DNA from: Dirofilaria immitis
Taxonomy: Eukaryota > Nematoda > Chromadorea > Rhabditida > Onchocercidae
Assembly: GCA_024305405.1 (NCBI GenBank)
Contig: JAKNDB010000075.1
Location: 551,001 to 615,000 of the forward strand
Length of the DNA: 64,000 nucleotides
Direction of reading: 5' to 3'
The notes beneath the pieces are model-generated. The model saw only the letters and a list, made by a program, of their open reading frames with translations, was not told where the DNA came from and searched no databases. Shown here piece by piece: positions 43,120-55,781 of this stretch (position 1 is its first letter; each line of letters starts with the position of its first letter). The position numbers and the translations under genes were made by a program.

Positions 43120-46100
43120 ATGGCATCAGAAACAAAAGTGCTTCCAAAAACAAATGTGCTTCATTTGTTAGCAGCAAGTAATAGTCCAACAGCGTTAGAT
43201 GCGGTACAGAATTTACTGAAAACACGTCTAAAGCATGTTAATGAACGTGAAGAAGAAGGATTAACAGCATTACACGTAGCTGCTGCATGGGATAATTTAG
43301 CAATGTGTCAATTACTGATGTATTTTGGTGCCGATCCGTTTCAGGAGGATGATAACGGAAGGTAATTTAATATTTTATCAAATCTTATTTTGATTCCGAT
43401 GACATTTAATTGTGCTTAAAATTCAAAAAATTTGTCATAAGATTAAAGGAAAAAGTTCTAAAATCATAATTTTTCTTTTAGTCTTTTGAAGAATATGAAT
43501 TTATGCAAAACTTCTTTTTAAATTTAATTTGAAGTTTTATGAAATTCAAACAACAAATCTAGTGGTTTTCATAATTGTCATGCATTTATTCAATATTTAA
43601 ATATACTATGCGGCCGTTTATTGCAAAACTTTTCTCTTTAAAAACTATCATATACTGCAAGTGTAATAATTTACACTTTTTCACTCTTCACGAAAATCGT
43701 TAAAATCGTCTGGATGCTGATATACTTGTGACTAATGAATGAGTGTATTAAAAAAAATTACTTCAACAAGGAGTTTAGTTTTAAAGTTTTTCATTATTAC
43801 GAAAGAATAGCAATTTAAAAATGATTATTTGTAACATCCCGTTTTTGTCACTCTACATGAAAGTGTTCAAAAAATTTTTTATTTCACTTTTTATAAATTG
43901 CTTCAATGTACAGTTATATTATTACATTGTAGAACAGCGAAAGATATGGCAGAAGGTTCGGTGAAAAAATTTTTGAGCGTCTCTACGATACTGAAACTCC
44001 AGAAAAAGTCGATCTATTCAGCAATCATTTTTGCACGCTCTAAATGGACTGTTTTCATGTGCGACGAAGAGAAGTAGCAAAACAATGCTACAGTTAAGGA
44101 GATCGCATTCTTGGTCACCTTCTTATGATGGGACGAAGAATTTCCTGTCGAAAGAAGAAAAACAATTACGATGGGCCTTTCGGAAGAACCAGCCAGGTTT
44201 TCTTGGTGGTAAAACAAAGAAAAGGAAGCAGTTCTTTTCTGCAGTCGGTGAGACATATTTGATTGCATTCAAATTAAAAATATGTTCGATGCCGTAATAT
44301 TTTTCATTAAAGGCATCCAATTGTAAAGTTTTAAATTTCGAATTGCTTAATCGCTTTTTTATCTTTAATCCTCAGTTACATTGGAAAAAAATTAATAAAA
44401 TAGCCAGTAGAATAAAGATAAATTAAGTGATTTCGTTTCAAAATAACAATGATAAAATTACGCCGTTAATAGATTCTTTATCGACTTTTCCTAATTGAAT
44501 TTCTTTATCATGCAGAAAATGACACTTTTGAATTTTGAATATAGAGCTCTGAGAAACAGATTTTCAAAAAAAACAGACTTAATTTAAATAAAGTAAGGGG
44601 ATAACAAAGGGTTTTTAAAATCAATATAACATGATTTTTTTGCTTCCCTAATCGTCATCCATAGGCAGAAAATGGACGGACCAATTTTTTCTTGGCAGAT
44701 TTAGAATTTCGAACTTATTTTTTTGAAAAAATCATAAAATATTTAATAATATCCGTTTGGTTGAAAATGTTTGATTTTTACTAATTGAATATTCAAAATG
44801 ACTGATGTTCAAGTAATTTTTTGAAAGTTTTAATTTGATTTGATAACATAAATTGTGGATGCACTAATTTTAGTTTTGAAGGAAAAAATCGGCTGAACAA
44901 ATATCGACTCCTATAGTACGATCATCAGAAAAATCTATCTCATCATCTATAAAATTGCCGAAATCTGAAAGCAATGAAAAACCAAATTCCAATGGCAATG
45001 TTGGACCACGTTTTAGTGACAGTACAACTTACGCTACAGCTCCTGAATATAGCACTGAAGATAATAATGACTTGTCTTGTAGCCGAAATTCGAGTAATGC
45101 ATCTTATACTTTATCCCAACAAATTGCATCATTGAAACTTGGTCCAGCTTCGCCCGAAACTAAAGATTCGAGGGCCAAAAATCTCCTGTTGAAAGTAAGT
45201 TTCGTTTGAATTTTTCTTTCTTTGATTATATTTAGAAGTTCCAAAATGAGTTTGAAATTCAATCTGTAAAGGAAAACGATAATTTTAAATTGTAGGAGAT
45301 TTTAAAGTAATACAAAATAATATTAACTTACTTTGTTGCAATTTGCAAAATATTATATAACATATTATCGTTGCAATTTTCATTATAGCTTCAAGTATAA
45401 AGATTCCAACGAAAATTTTGAAAGTCGTTCGTCAGCTGTCAGATAGACGGTTAAAACAGGAATTGGCGAAAAGGCAAGTAACCGAATTAAATTTCTTTTG
45501 CTAAGCACTTTGCATTAAACACTGATTTAGTAATATTTTGCATTTAGCATGATTTTCTTTAAATATTCCTTAGCTTACTTCTTCAAGAACTGAAATTCTA
45601 CAATTAAGTCTTGGGCTTTAATCGCTTCATATTTCAATCTTGGTCAGGGCATACGATAAACAGAATTGTCTTTCATCCAGCTGATGTGTATTAAGTCGAG
45701 ATCGCTGAAAATTAAGAAATATTGGCCAATTGACATCCTGAATTTAAATTTATATTGCTTTCCTGAGCTCATCAATTTTAGTTTGAAATTACACCGCGAT
45801 TTTTCGGAAAGAAATACAATAAAACTAATCGATTTCAGAGGCGAATGCATTGGACCTCTAGTTGAAACTACACGCCCGGCATATGAGTTAAAATTGGCAC
45901 GCTTGATTGCAGATATACCTACCGGTGTTCCGAAATTAAGTAAATATTCATATCATATATTTATAAACTTATTCCTTAAAAGCAGTCCTATTTTCTTTCA
46001 TATTCTTCAATATCAAACTTTCCCACGGTCGCTCATTTGCAGAGTATAGCTGGGCACTTGAACATTGGCTAGCGGGTCATCCTTTTGTTGAAGGTTCGAA

Positions 46101-47539
46101 GCTTGACCAAATTCTTATCAACAGTTTTGCTGAGCTTTCTAGTGAACAATGGAGAGAAGGCAATCGGCCTACTTCATTTTGTTATATTTTAATTGGTAAA
46201 TTTTAGAACATTGATTATTGGAAATTATTTTAATACGAAAGCTATATTTAGCCACTCATATCCTTTTTAAAATTTATGTATAAAATTAGCTTGATTTAAA
46301 GCGCATTTCTTATTTTCATAAACCGATTTTTTCACAGAAATATTAATTTTCTTTCTATTAGAATATTTTTTTAGTTTTATGTAAAATCATATCATAATTT
46401 TCAGATCCATCTTTTATCAGCTTCCCTAGTAATATCTGTACAATGCAACAATTTGTTGATGCTATATTTTATATTGGTAAAGGAAAGCGTTCCCGTCCTT
46501 TTCAACATTTAGTAGATGCTGTTCGGGCTAAAGGTTTTGGCGATGGTGTTCTGTCGGTAAGAAAATTTGAAATTTTGAATCATTCGCAAAATTACTAACA
46601 TTCGTATTAAACTAAAATGAAATTATTTCATTGCCTCTATTCTCAGATATGTTTCATATTCTGAAACAAATGCATAGCTTGATATAACATTGTTGGCTGG
46701 AACTCTGCTATAGAATATTCGAACGATTTTTATCAGATCTATGTGGAATTATATAGTGACCAAAAGTTGATCTCTTAAAAAATGAAATAAAAAATAATGT
46801 TTGAAATATTTTGCAAAAACATATTTTTTCCAAACATATTCACAAAACGATAAAAGTTTTATCATCCCATCCAATGATTTTGCTTTTTTTTGAGTTGCGA
46901 AATATGAGATAATGAAATGAATTATATTAATTTCAGAAGAGTAAAAAACTACAACGAATTGTCGATCTTTGGGATGCTGGCCGTGGTGTTGTGTCATTGC
47001 ACGTTTTCCAAAATACAATTCCTACGGAAGCATTTACCCGAGAGGCAGCAATGATTGATGCTATTGGTAAATTTAATCATAGACTTTTGGTGCATTCTCA
47101 TATCGTTTTTTATTCATAGATTGAATCATTTAAATTCAGTGAAATACTTCTTGTAGTCGGTATGCCATAGTTGTCATGCATTCCTATGAATTCTATGTCT
47201 AAAAAAAAAAGTTGAGGTGTTTGAACACTGAACTATATCATTCTTTACAAATTATAGTAAAGCATTTTATAAACTTACTATTAAATCAAAAATTGAGAAT
47301 TATGTTTAGTTAAATATAGTTGATAATATCGCTTGATTTAAGATTTCATTGTACATTGAAATCAATTAGGTCTCCGAAATTTGACGAATGTCAAAAGAGG
47401 TGATTACTATGGTCTTGCGAAAAATTGGACAATGAAAGAGAAAACAATTTATGGCAGTTACCTATTATTCAATGCATTATCGATATTTCACGTTGAAGGT
47501 TGTCGTGAAATATATGAAGATGATGTACAGGAAAGATAG
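43120..47539 (+). CDS. lem-3: LEM-3/ANKLE1: ankyrin, LEM and GIY-YIG endonuclease
   Basis: LEM-3/ANKLE1 cuts DNA that still links chromosomes late in division. Nine exons: 43120-43361, 43933-44247, 44882-45194, 45403-45473, 45839-45939, 46043-46195, 46405-46556, 46937-47066, 47370-47539, about 549 residues (human ANKLE1 about 615). Ankyrin repeats lie near residues 10-90 (NVLHLLAAS, GLTALHVAAAW, LLMYFGADP). A basic, Ser-rich middle precedes the LEM motif (VVRQLSDRRLKQELAKRGE, IGPLVETTRPAYELKLARLI). The GIY-YIG nuclease fills the end: CYILIDPS, AIFYIGKGKRSRPFQHL, GVVSLHVFQN, FTREAAMIDAIG, LTNVKRGDYYG. The catalytic Tyr, Arg and Glu positions are all present. The intron 45474-45838 is GC-AG (AG|GCAAGT). 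Exon 2 has two one-base shortfalls (T runs 43970-43974, 44028-44032), and exon 3 probably one (A run 44883-44888), so its start is uncertain. Confidence 0.93.
43970..44032 (+). other. Two frame breaks in LEM-3 exon 2
   Basis: The T runs at 43970-43974 and 44028-44032 each appear one base short. Adding one T to each would keep a single frame through FERLYDTETPEKVDLFSNH and then LHALNGLFSCATKRSS to the GTGAGA donor at 44248. Confidence 0.7.
45474..45838 (+). other. GC-AG intron inside the LEM domain
   Basis: The donor context AAAAG|GCAAGT matches the strong consensus of GC-AG introns. The acceptor is GATTTCAG. Joining the exons gives LAKRGECIGPLVETT, exactly the LEM core. No GT donor keeps the motif. 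Confidence 0.85.
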
Positions 47540-49621
47540 CTGCAATCTGCAATAGCTTCTGTGTTTCTGACGGTATTTTAAATAACGTATTTATCTTATT
47601 CCTATGAATATAATTTATTTGAAAAATGAGAATAGAAATGTAAAATAGCCAAACATGAATTTTCATAGAGAAAAAGTTTTCCTTCCACTCACTGTTCAAA
47701 TAAAAGTTGTACAGTTTTGTTTAATCTTTTTTCCATTGAGAAAAGATATTGTAATTGGATGTTGTCAAACATGGCCATACATTGTCTTCATGCAAAAAAA
47801 AGAAACGAATGATTGTCAACATCTTGTGTCGTTTACCATTTGATTGTTATACTCTCCTATTTCGCTGTGCGAACGATTTATTACTCAATAGTCTCTTTTT
47901 TTTTCACAATTTCAGCTAAATTTCCAAAAACTTGATATATTTTGATTTTGTGATTATATTTGTACAAGTTTGAAAACAATATGTTGCTTTTATTTACACT
48001 CATTGTTTATGGTTTTCGTTCTTTCTATTTTTGTTGCTCGTGTAGCTATTATCATAGTAGAATATCAGGTATTTTCATCCTGCTACGCTCAAATTGTTTG
48101 AGACACCTTAAAAATTTCGGCAATAATATTTATTTTTTTCTACACGCTGTCATAATCGTGTCTTTTCTGGTACTATTTTTGTTAATAGTTACTGTTTGCT
48201 GGGTTAAATTTTTGCCGACTTATATTTTTATCATTCCAGAACGATCAGTTAAATTATATGTTAATTAACTGTCGTATTAGTGATGACAATTTCATTGTTA
48301 GTGAAGTGAACAGTTTCATAAAGTTGTTTGAAATTATAGTTTTTCTATTATTTTTTAAATTTTTTACCTATGCACTTATTTCTTTTTAATTCAAGGTGAT
48401 TTTCATGTCTTTCAATTATATTTTTAGCGTCTTTGTTGATTATTCGGGTTTTCTAATTGTTTTTCTGCTTCCATATCATTTTCTTCTATGTTTCCATATA
48501 ATTTTCACTTTTTATCATTTATATTCTACCTATAATATTATCAGTCTTATATAAATTTACTTATTTGCTAATTTATATTGAACAATTAGTCATTTTATAA
48601 GTTTACTTATTCACCAATTGACCAATTACATTATTGAATTCTATTGATTTTTCTTAATTTTCATTTGTACATTTAAGCATATATTTCAATAAAAGATTGG
48701 TAGACGAAAATAATCATCTCTTGTTACATATGAAGTTTTGTTGCTATCTTTTATCTTACTATTTACTAATTATTTGTATTATTTTTTTCCTAATCAAATA
48801 CGTAATTATTTACTTATTCAGATTATGCAATGACTGAAACGACTGAAAAGGATTTATGGGAAAATTTATTGGTTTCACTTTTTCGTTTTTATATAATCAT
48901 AAATTAGACAAAATTAGAATAAGCATTAAATATGCGCAACCGAAATATTAGAAGAAATCAATGATAAAATATTAATAATACAAATATTTCTTTTTCTGAA
49001 TTTTCCAGAATATTAATTTAATCTAATTTGCTAATCTTAGAATAACATCGGAAAACTTAACCCATCGTAATGGCTCTATTTTCCTTAATAAAGTGGTAGA
49101 AATAATTTAAGGGATTTTTTTGAATATTATCTTTTTTAACGACAGATGCTTATTGATGATATGAATGGAAATCATATTATCAGCAGTTAAAAGTTTCGAA
49201 TTGTCGTATTATAATCTTAACACTATTAAGTCTATGTTTTCTTTATTATTGGAGGAGTGACATCAAATTTGATATAATCAAAAGATACATGATCTATTCG
49301 ACATGAATTAAGGCAAGCCGAGCCATAAATTTGGAAGTAGTTGAATGATTTTATATAGTTTTAAATAAATGTGTAGTAGTGATTTATTGAGCAAGAGATT
49401 CATAATTCAAATTAGTCTTATTCATGTATTTCGATACCATCATGGAAACATACTGAAATGATGTTTTGTCTTTTTATCCTATAATCGTTTAGTAATCTTC
49501 CAGGTATATTTATTTCTTGTCTCTTTTTTTTCCGATCATACATCTAGAATTAGCTTAATTATACAAATGTGGAGCATGAAATTATCATTTTCAGTATTTT
49601 TGTTAATTAATTAAACACTGG
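47540..49621. other. Intergenic between LEM-3 and the TTC14-like gene
   Basis: About 2 kb of AT-rich sequence. A 102-codon hydrophobic open frame at 47960-48268 has no recognisable family or splice context and is not called. No RNA gene or array was seen. Confidence 0.6.
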
Positions 49622-52600
49622 ATGTCACCACCAACAAGTGCAACTAGTAGTCGACATCGATATCGTTTATCAAGTCGTCATGGTCGAGCTAATGATCACA
49701 CAAATGGATTCGGTGGTCATTCTAGGGATGATGATTTAGATGTAAAATGCGAAAGTTTTTATCCGACGATAATGTACAAAGACTTCTGAATGAAAATTCT
49801 ACTGTGTTAAGTGTTGAACATGATGCTTTTCCTGTTTTTGAATGTTTTGCAACGGAGATTAGTAGTATGGATGCGAAGAAGAAGTTGTACAGTGATTTAC
49901 GGGTAGGTATTATTTGGAATGATTTAATTTTATGCTTTGTCGATCGATATAACTAATAGCAGGTTGATGATATACGAGATCTATTAGTTTTATTTTAGGC
50001 TCAAAGAAATTCCTAGAATAGCAAAGGAGGAAGTAATTTTTTTTATTAGTCCTTATGTGAGAATTCTGATTATTATACTTCTAGTCTAATTTCTTAATCT
50101 CAGTTGTTGAGTCCTAAAAATTTTTCATGAAGTGAAGCGTTGAATAAAACTAAAGAATATAATATACATTGACGTATTAGTCATACTTGATTAATGCTAT
50201 ATCATTTAAAAGTTTTATAAATACTATTTTTTTCTTGACATATTTAGGTTGGTGATGAATTATGCTTTCGAATTCGACGTGTTGAGCTTGCTGGTGTCTA
50301 TGCTGAACCGATTTGTATGCTGCATTCATTTCGACGGAGTCTACGATGGATTAATGATTTTCAAGTAAGTTTCGCTATAGATTATTTTAATAAATATATA
50401 TCATTATATTTGTTAATAATTTTAGTAGTAAGTTTCGCTATGAGCTAAAAACTAATTGTTGATTTGCCTAGTCAAATAAATTTATTGTTCATATCGCTTT
50501 TGATATTGATTATCATTTGATAAATAATTGATGAACTTTGATGCATTAAGCTTTATCGTCCATGAGCTAAAAACTAATTGTTTGATTTTAATTCATACTG
50601 CTTTTTTGGACCATTGCAGATTTTACTGGAACGAAATCTACAAAGTGGACGTGATTACCGACCAAACGATTTGATTAAAGGTTTGTTATTATTTTCGTTA
50701 TTGATTTTAGTTTTGATTTAATCGCATCGTTTTGCAGTTTTGGTAGTTGACGTTGATAACGAAACGAAAGTTCCAGTTTTTGCGATAGATGAAGATGCGG
50801 TAAGTATTTTTGTCGGTTTCCCATTTTTCTATCATTAGAAATTGAGTGCGAATGTCAGGACTTAAATAATTTTTAAAAATAATTTAAGTATGGATTTAAT
50901 TTTTATATTTATACCTTCAGTTTATTGATTTTTCTTTTCAATTGAGGGTCTTCTGATGGAAGCTGAATTGCCGACTTACTTCAGGTTAGCTGAATTTCGC
51001 CTTTGGAATTTCGTTAAAATTTTAGTTCTTCAGGATTTGTGTATTTTGTGCAGCATTAATAGCAGAAGTTAATGTTGAAATACAGCAATTTGTGCAGCAT
51101 TAATAGCAGAAGTTAATGTTGAAATACAGCAAAAATTTTCGTGGAAAACTTCTGTAATATCATTTAACGTTTGTCTAACATCTATACGGCTAGAAATTAC
51201 TTTGGGCAATATAATCTAGTTTCAAAAATGCTGTAGTTTATTGAATTTTTTAAGAAACTGAAGTTCTCGCAAATTTCTTCTCGAATTGTTTTTGTTTAGG
51301 TTTTAACCTTGAAAATAGAAATAACTAGGATAAAATGTCAAGATTCAAATTAAAAATCAATATTTAAAGGAATGGTGAAGAAATTGGGACTAGAACTTTC
51401 GACGAATATCTCAAAGACTATCTGCCAGCCACTAATCCTAATCTCGCAACACTTTTTGATATAGAAACTGACTTACCGGTTTCTTTTTTAAGTGATTTGA
51501 AAGGTTTTTTTTTAATATAAATGAATATATATTTCTTTCCCAGTTGTTTTAAATTACCTGTGTTACAAAGAGTGCGGCATATTATAAACCAATTGACTTT
51601 AATCTTTTTGGTTTTTCTCACATGTGAAAGTTTTAAAGTTGTCCAAAAAAGTGTTGGGAATGTATAGTATTCAAATTTAAGCTTCAGATACTGATTTTTC
51701 ACCAATAAATCGCGCACCTTACATTCGTCGTAAGCAAAATGAAGATCTTTCAATGACTGTTGCTAAAAGAGGCGTTGATAAGATCCGAGAAGGCGAGAAT
51801 GGTGCTGCTATTCAACATTTCAACAGAGCGCTTTCCATTTGTGAAAAAAATATTGAAGCACTAGTCGGAAGAGCAGCTGCGTATGTTGTTGCCTATTTAA
51901 ATATTTCTAGTTTTATTTGATTTTCAAAAATTAATCTTGGGAATAGGAATGCTACCATATTGTAAGTATCTAATGCGCTAAACTATGGTCATCTAATATA
52001 ATAATTTAATTTGTGTAATAATTTGTTTAATAATTGAATTTGGTCGGATTAATAATTGAAGTTGGTTCATGCAATTTAGGTATGCTAATATGGGACAATA
52101 TAATTTGGCCGAAACAGATTTAGATGCAGCTTTAGCGATAAATGCATCGCATACAAATGCAAGGAATTATATGATTGAAACATTATTACAAGAAGCTAAA
52201 AGGTAATACCAATTTAAAATTAATTTGATGTAATTAATTATAATTATTTAAATATTAAATCGAAGTATGAATTTTAGAATTACGGACTAATCCGATTGCA
52301 AAAAATTAAGAAATTTTGAAAAGAATAGTAGTGAGATTGAGGTTGAAATAAATGATATAGAAGAAGGTAAAGAAATTTAATGTAGTTATTTGCGTATATT
52401 AAAGTAATGTAAGAAAATGAGAATAATTATGACACATTGCTGCTTGGTTCTCTATTTGGTTCTAATATTTGGTTCTTATTGATAGCATAGTATTATTTAT
52501 TTTGTCGTATCCATTTATTAGCTTTCTTTTCATTTATTCATTTATTTGCTTTTTCTTATGTAATTCTTGGATATTATGATTAATTTTTTAATAATTGGCA

Positions 52601-53281
52601 ACCTGATTTATTTCCAAAATTAAATTAACATCATGACAATTTATGATTTACAGCAAATATTGTCTTCTGGTAATTATTAGCAACTAAATTAGTTTAATTC
52701 TTTTTTATTTCAGACTAGAAGAAAATGGTAAAAAAATGAAGCAAAATCAAAATATGAAAAAAGTCTAACTATAAAGGATGACGTGCGTGCATTGAATGGT
52801 TTAAGAAATCTGGAACGAAGTCCATCAATTGAAGTAAATTTTCCTGGATTTTGACTTTGAACAAAAACTGAATTTTGCTATACAAGAAATTGAAGTTTAG
52901 TGATAATTATATGCTTCTAATCATGACTTCAGACAAATTCTGATTTCTTTTCCGGGAAGTTATTTTCATCCTGAATCGGAATTTCTAGTCTCGTTTAGTT
53001 TGACAAAAATTTTGAGGAACTACGAAATTGTTGTCAAAGGATGTGATTTTTGGGCAAAACATTTATAGAGTGATAATTTCAATTATTCTTACAGCTAATA
53101 GATTCTGTTCTTTCGTTTGTTCTCTTAGATAGTTAAAATGACGAAAAGTGATGCTAAATCGAAAGATCACAAAACGGAGTATTCGAGAGCAGCTGAGATA
53201 AGGCAACGAAGAAAACGTCGAAGAGATGCAGAAAAGCTAGCCGAATACGAACGGTTTATTGCGGAGCTGAAATCGAAGTGA
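49622..53281 (+). CDS. ttc14: TTC14-like tetratricopeptide repeat protein
   Basis: Ten exons: 49622-49902, 50248-50364, 50620-50680, 50738-50799, 50947-50984, 51370-51503, 51688-51880, 52080-52202, 52714-52833, 53129-53281, about 427 residues (human TTC14 is about 770). Family matches in order: GLLMEAELPTYFR (vertebrate LGVISSEELPLYYR), an ATNPNLATLFD segment, EDLSMTVAKRGVDKIREGEN, then TPR units AAIQHFNRALSICEKNIEAL, VGRAAAYANMGQYNLAETDL and LAINASHTNARNYMIETLLQ. The C-terminus is Lys/Arg-rich (RQRRKRRRDAEKLAEYERF), shorter than the vertebrate SR/KH-rich tail. Vertebrate TTC14 is little studied; its S1 and TPR content suggests RNA-linked work. Frame breaks lie at the A runs 49744-49747 and 52730-52736. 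If the first is real, the start would be the in-frame ATG at 49747. Confidence 0.88.
49744..49747 (+). other. Frame break or alternative start in the TTC14-like gene
   Basis: The frame from 49622 (MSPPTSATSSRHRYRLSSRH...) stops soon after the A run. The frame that continues the gene starts with ATG at 49747. One extra A would fuse the two as ...LDVKMRKFLSDDN. Confidence 0.6.
52730..52736 (+). other. Frame break in TTC14-like exon 9
   Basis: A run of seven A. One more A restores a helical sequence, KSKYEKSLTIKDDVRALNGL, that parallels [20 protein letters not shown] of vertebrate TTC14. As given, the frame stops at KKV. Confidence 0.8.
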
Positions 53282-54003
53282 TTTAGATAATTATTATGTG
53301 ATTTTTTGGTCCATTAACTGTTAATAATTTGATCTCAATGAAATATTGATAAAACATTTTATTGCTCTTTTCTTTTTTTGTCTTCCAAATAGGTTCAGTA
53401 GTTGAATTATGTTGTTAATTTTATTTATGCCTTTATAATTTTTTTCTCCAATTCTTAATGAGTTAAATTTCAATGAGAAATAAGTAGAGAATTCGTGAAA
53501 AAAGGCATCATTTCGTCAGATTATCGAATTTTTCAATCTTTAAAAAATAAATCATGAATATTTCTATTATAATTTGGCATGACAAAATTTACTAAATAAT
53601 ATTTTCGAGACCTTTTGAGCAGGCAAAATTCATAAACTCTATTTCAGACATATATTGAATGGGGTTGTTTCTTCTTCCACATCTTGTTGTTGTTTTAATA
53701 ATTAACTTAAATTTTGGGTTGAAATAACGTGAAATCCTTGCTTTACTGGAAGTTTAATTCCCGTAATTTATTGCAATAAATGTGAATAAAGATTGGGATT
53801 TTGATTGAGTTAGTAGCATCTTTTGTGATTGCTAAAGATCTTGTGAAATATTTGACGATATTTTATGTGATCGAATTATCGCCCAATGTTAGATGATAAT
53901 GTTAAGTCCTAGAAGGTTAAAGTATAGAAGAGAAAATTCAAAGCAATATTTTAGTAGTATTAACAATAATTATTATTGAGATAACCAAATATTCTCTAAA
54001 AAT
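53282..54003. other. Short intergenic gap with poly(A) signals
   Basis: About 0.7 kb separates the TTC14-like stop from the p31comet start. AATAAA occurs twice at about 53775-53790, possible 3' end signals. No gene was seen. Confidence 0.6.
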
Positions 54004-55781
54004 ATGACATTTTCCGGGTTTGCTGATGTGAATTTTAGTAAATCATGCAACAGATTTTTGAGAATCAATCGTGTATTTTATTTATTATTCTAGAATTTGT
54101 TATTTTCATTCCAGGGAGTCTTTTTTGTTCGAAGTTCTAATGATTGTTGAGAGAATAGAAATAGGTCGATGTCTATGCATTCACGCTCAATTACAAGCTG
54201 TTGATACTATTTTACAATCATTACTCTATCAACGTGGTATCGTACCATCTGTTGTAACTCAGTTGCTTTCAACTATTGAATCATACCATGAGATTAAGTT
54301 TGTTGAAACGTATACTAAGGTTTGTTTTTTTTCTTTACATAACACAAGTTATAGGGAAGAATTTTATAAATTTTATTACGATTTCTTATATTTAATTAGA
54401 AATTTGAAAATTTAATTTTGATATTGTTTTCTTGATGAATTCACATTTCATCCATTTCTGTTTGAATAAAGGAATGAAATATTTTTAAGGAAATTTTATT
54501 TAAATTTATTATTTGCAAAATATTTTATATTTCAATTTTATGTTTATTCGAGTATTCTTGATTTTTTTTGTTGCTGTTCGATCAGGTAACATAACTTCGA
54601 CATTAGTAGGAGGTCCATAAAACTAAATTAATGCAAATGCTATTTAAGATAATGCGAAGTACTTTAATTTAAAAAAAAAAAAACAGAACAGACCAAGTAG
54701 AAATTTGTTTTATATTAGGAAAGATTTAATATAAGCTATCTGTTACAATATTTGTCGTATTGCAAGTTGGAGAGGAATTTATTAATAGACCCGAGATAAG
54801 TCAATTAAGATTGAACATGTATAAGTCAAGTTGAAACGTAGAAACTGATTTTGTATGGTTTAAGTAATTTGCTGAGATTTGGGACATATATCAAATACGA
54901 TCTTCCTAAATGTACTTTGTTTTCCTCATATCTTTATTATTATATTTTCATTTGATCAGAAATGAAATTATTTTAATTTTTATAGATTAGGGAAGCACTG
55001 AAAGAGTTATTCCGTAGCTGTAATCGTCGTGCACTTCATGAAGTCGTTATAATTATTGGTGCATCATGCGCGATACCGCAAGAAATTTATCGAATACCCA
55101 TTAAAGTGTGTGATTCATTTGAATCAGATCTTTCACACTGTGGTGAAAATTGTGCTGAATTATCATCCAGGTTAGTTCCACTTGCATATATTCGTAATAA
55201 TGCAAATTCGGTCATCATTGTTTTCGTAGGTAGCAAATATAATCATTAACTAAGGGTTTTATGAATCTTTTACAGAGTAGAAATGAACTCTTTGATTCGC
55301 CTATTCGAAGTTCTAAAATCTTTATTTCTGCTTTGTGAAATAACATTGCAAATTGCTCTAATTCGTGTGATAATAATTTTAGAGAGCAACGTAAGATATC
55401 ATCATCATTGGTAGTAAGTCCAAATTTAAATACTGCGCGGAAAATTACTCAAAATACACGTGTTTGCATTTTGGTACGTGGAACCTCTGCTCTTAAGTTT
55501 CCGGAAGAACTTGTCGAAAATGAGTAAGTGGAAGTTTATCGAAAAGTAACTATTTTAAACAACAGAAGAAGCAATTAATGCTATTTTGGAAATTAAATCA
55601 AGATTATTATTATTATTATAGCGATGGTTTTGAACTACCGGAACATGAAGTATCAGTAAGACGAAAGATCTATTCAGTCCGATTTGTTCTAAAACATCTT
55701 TGCGTCGAAGATCTTGTCGTTGCCAGCGATCCTGATACAACTTGGTTCCGTCTTTCACCAGTTATTCGGACGTTTGCCTAA
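54004..55781 (+). CDS. mad2l1bp: p31comet / MAD2L1-binding protein
   Basis: p31comet mimics MAD2 and, with the TRIP13/PCH-2 ATPase, dismantles mitotic checkpoint complexes. Proposed exons: 54004-54070, 54115-54319, 54986-55170, 55276-55334, 55383-55523, 55622-55781. With one base added in each of two short exons this totals 272 residues (human MAD2L1BP 274). Matches: HAQLQAVDTILQSLLYQRGI (human CQFTCELLKHIMYQRQQL), LHEVVIIIGASCAIPQEIYR (human PRVLILLGGNALSPKEFYEL), NSLIRLFEVLKSLF (human CLRRLFRAIF), and the signature end TTWFRLSPVIRTFA (human IWFQAPVTFKGF). The first exon and the 55276-55334 exon are less certain. They need an extra T in 54121-54126 and in 55321-55327, and are bounded by tiny introns of 44 and 48 bases. 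It is 0.7 kb downstream of the TTC14-like gene. Confidence 0.85.

Noticed and set aside
47960..48268. 102-codon hydrophobic open frame between LEM-3 and TTC14-like
   Set aside because: Composition is typical of T-rich DNA, with no homologue recognised and no supporting splice sites.
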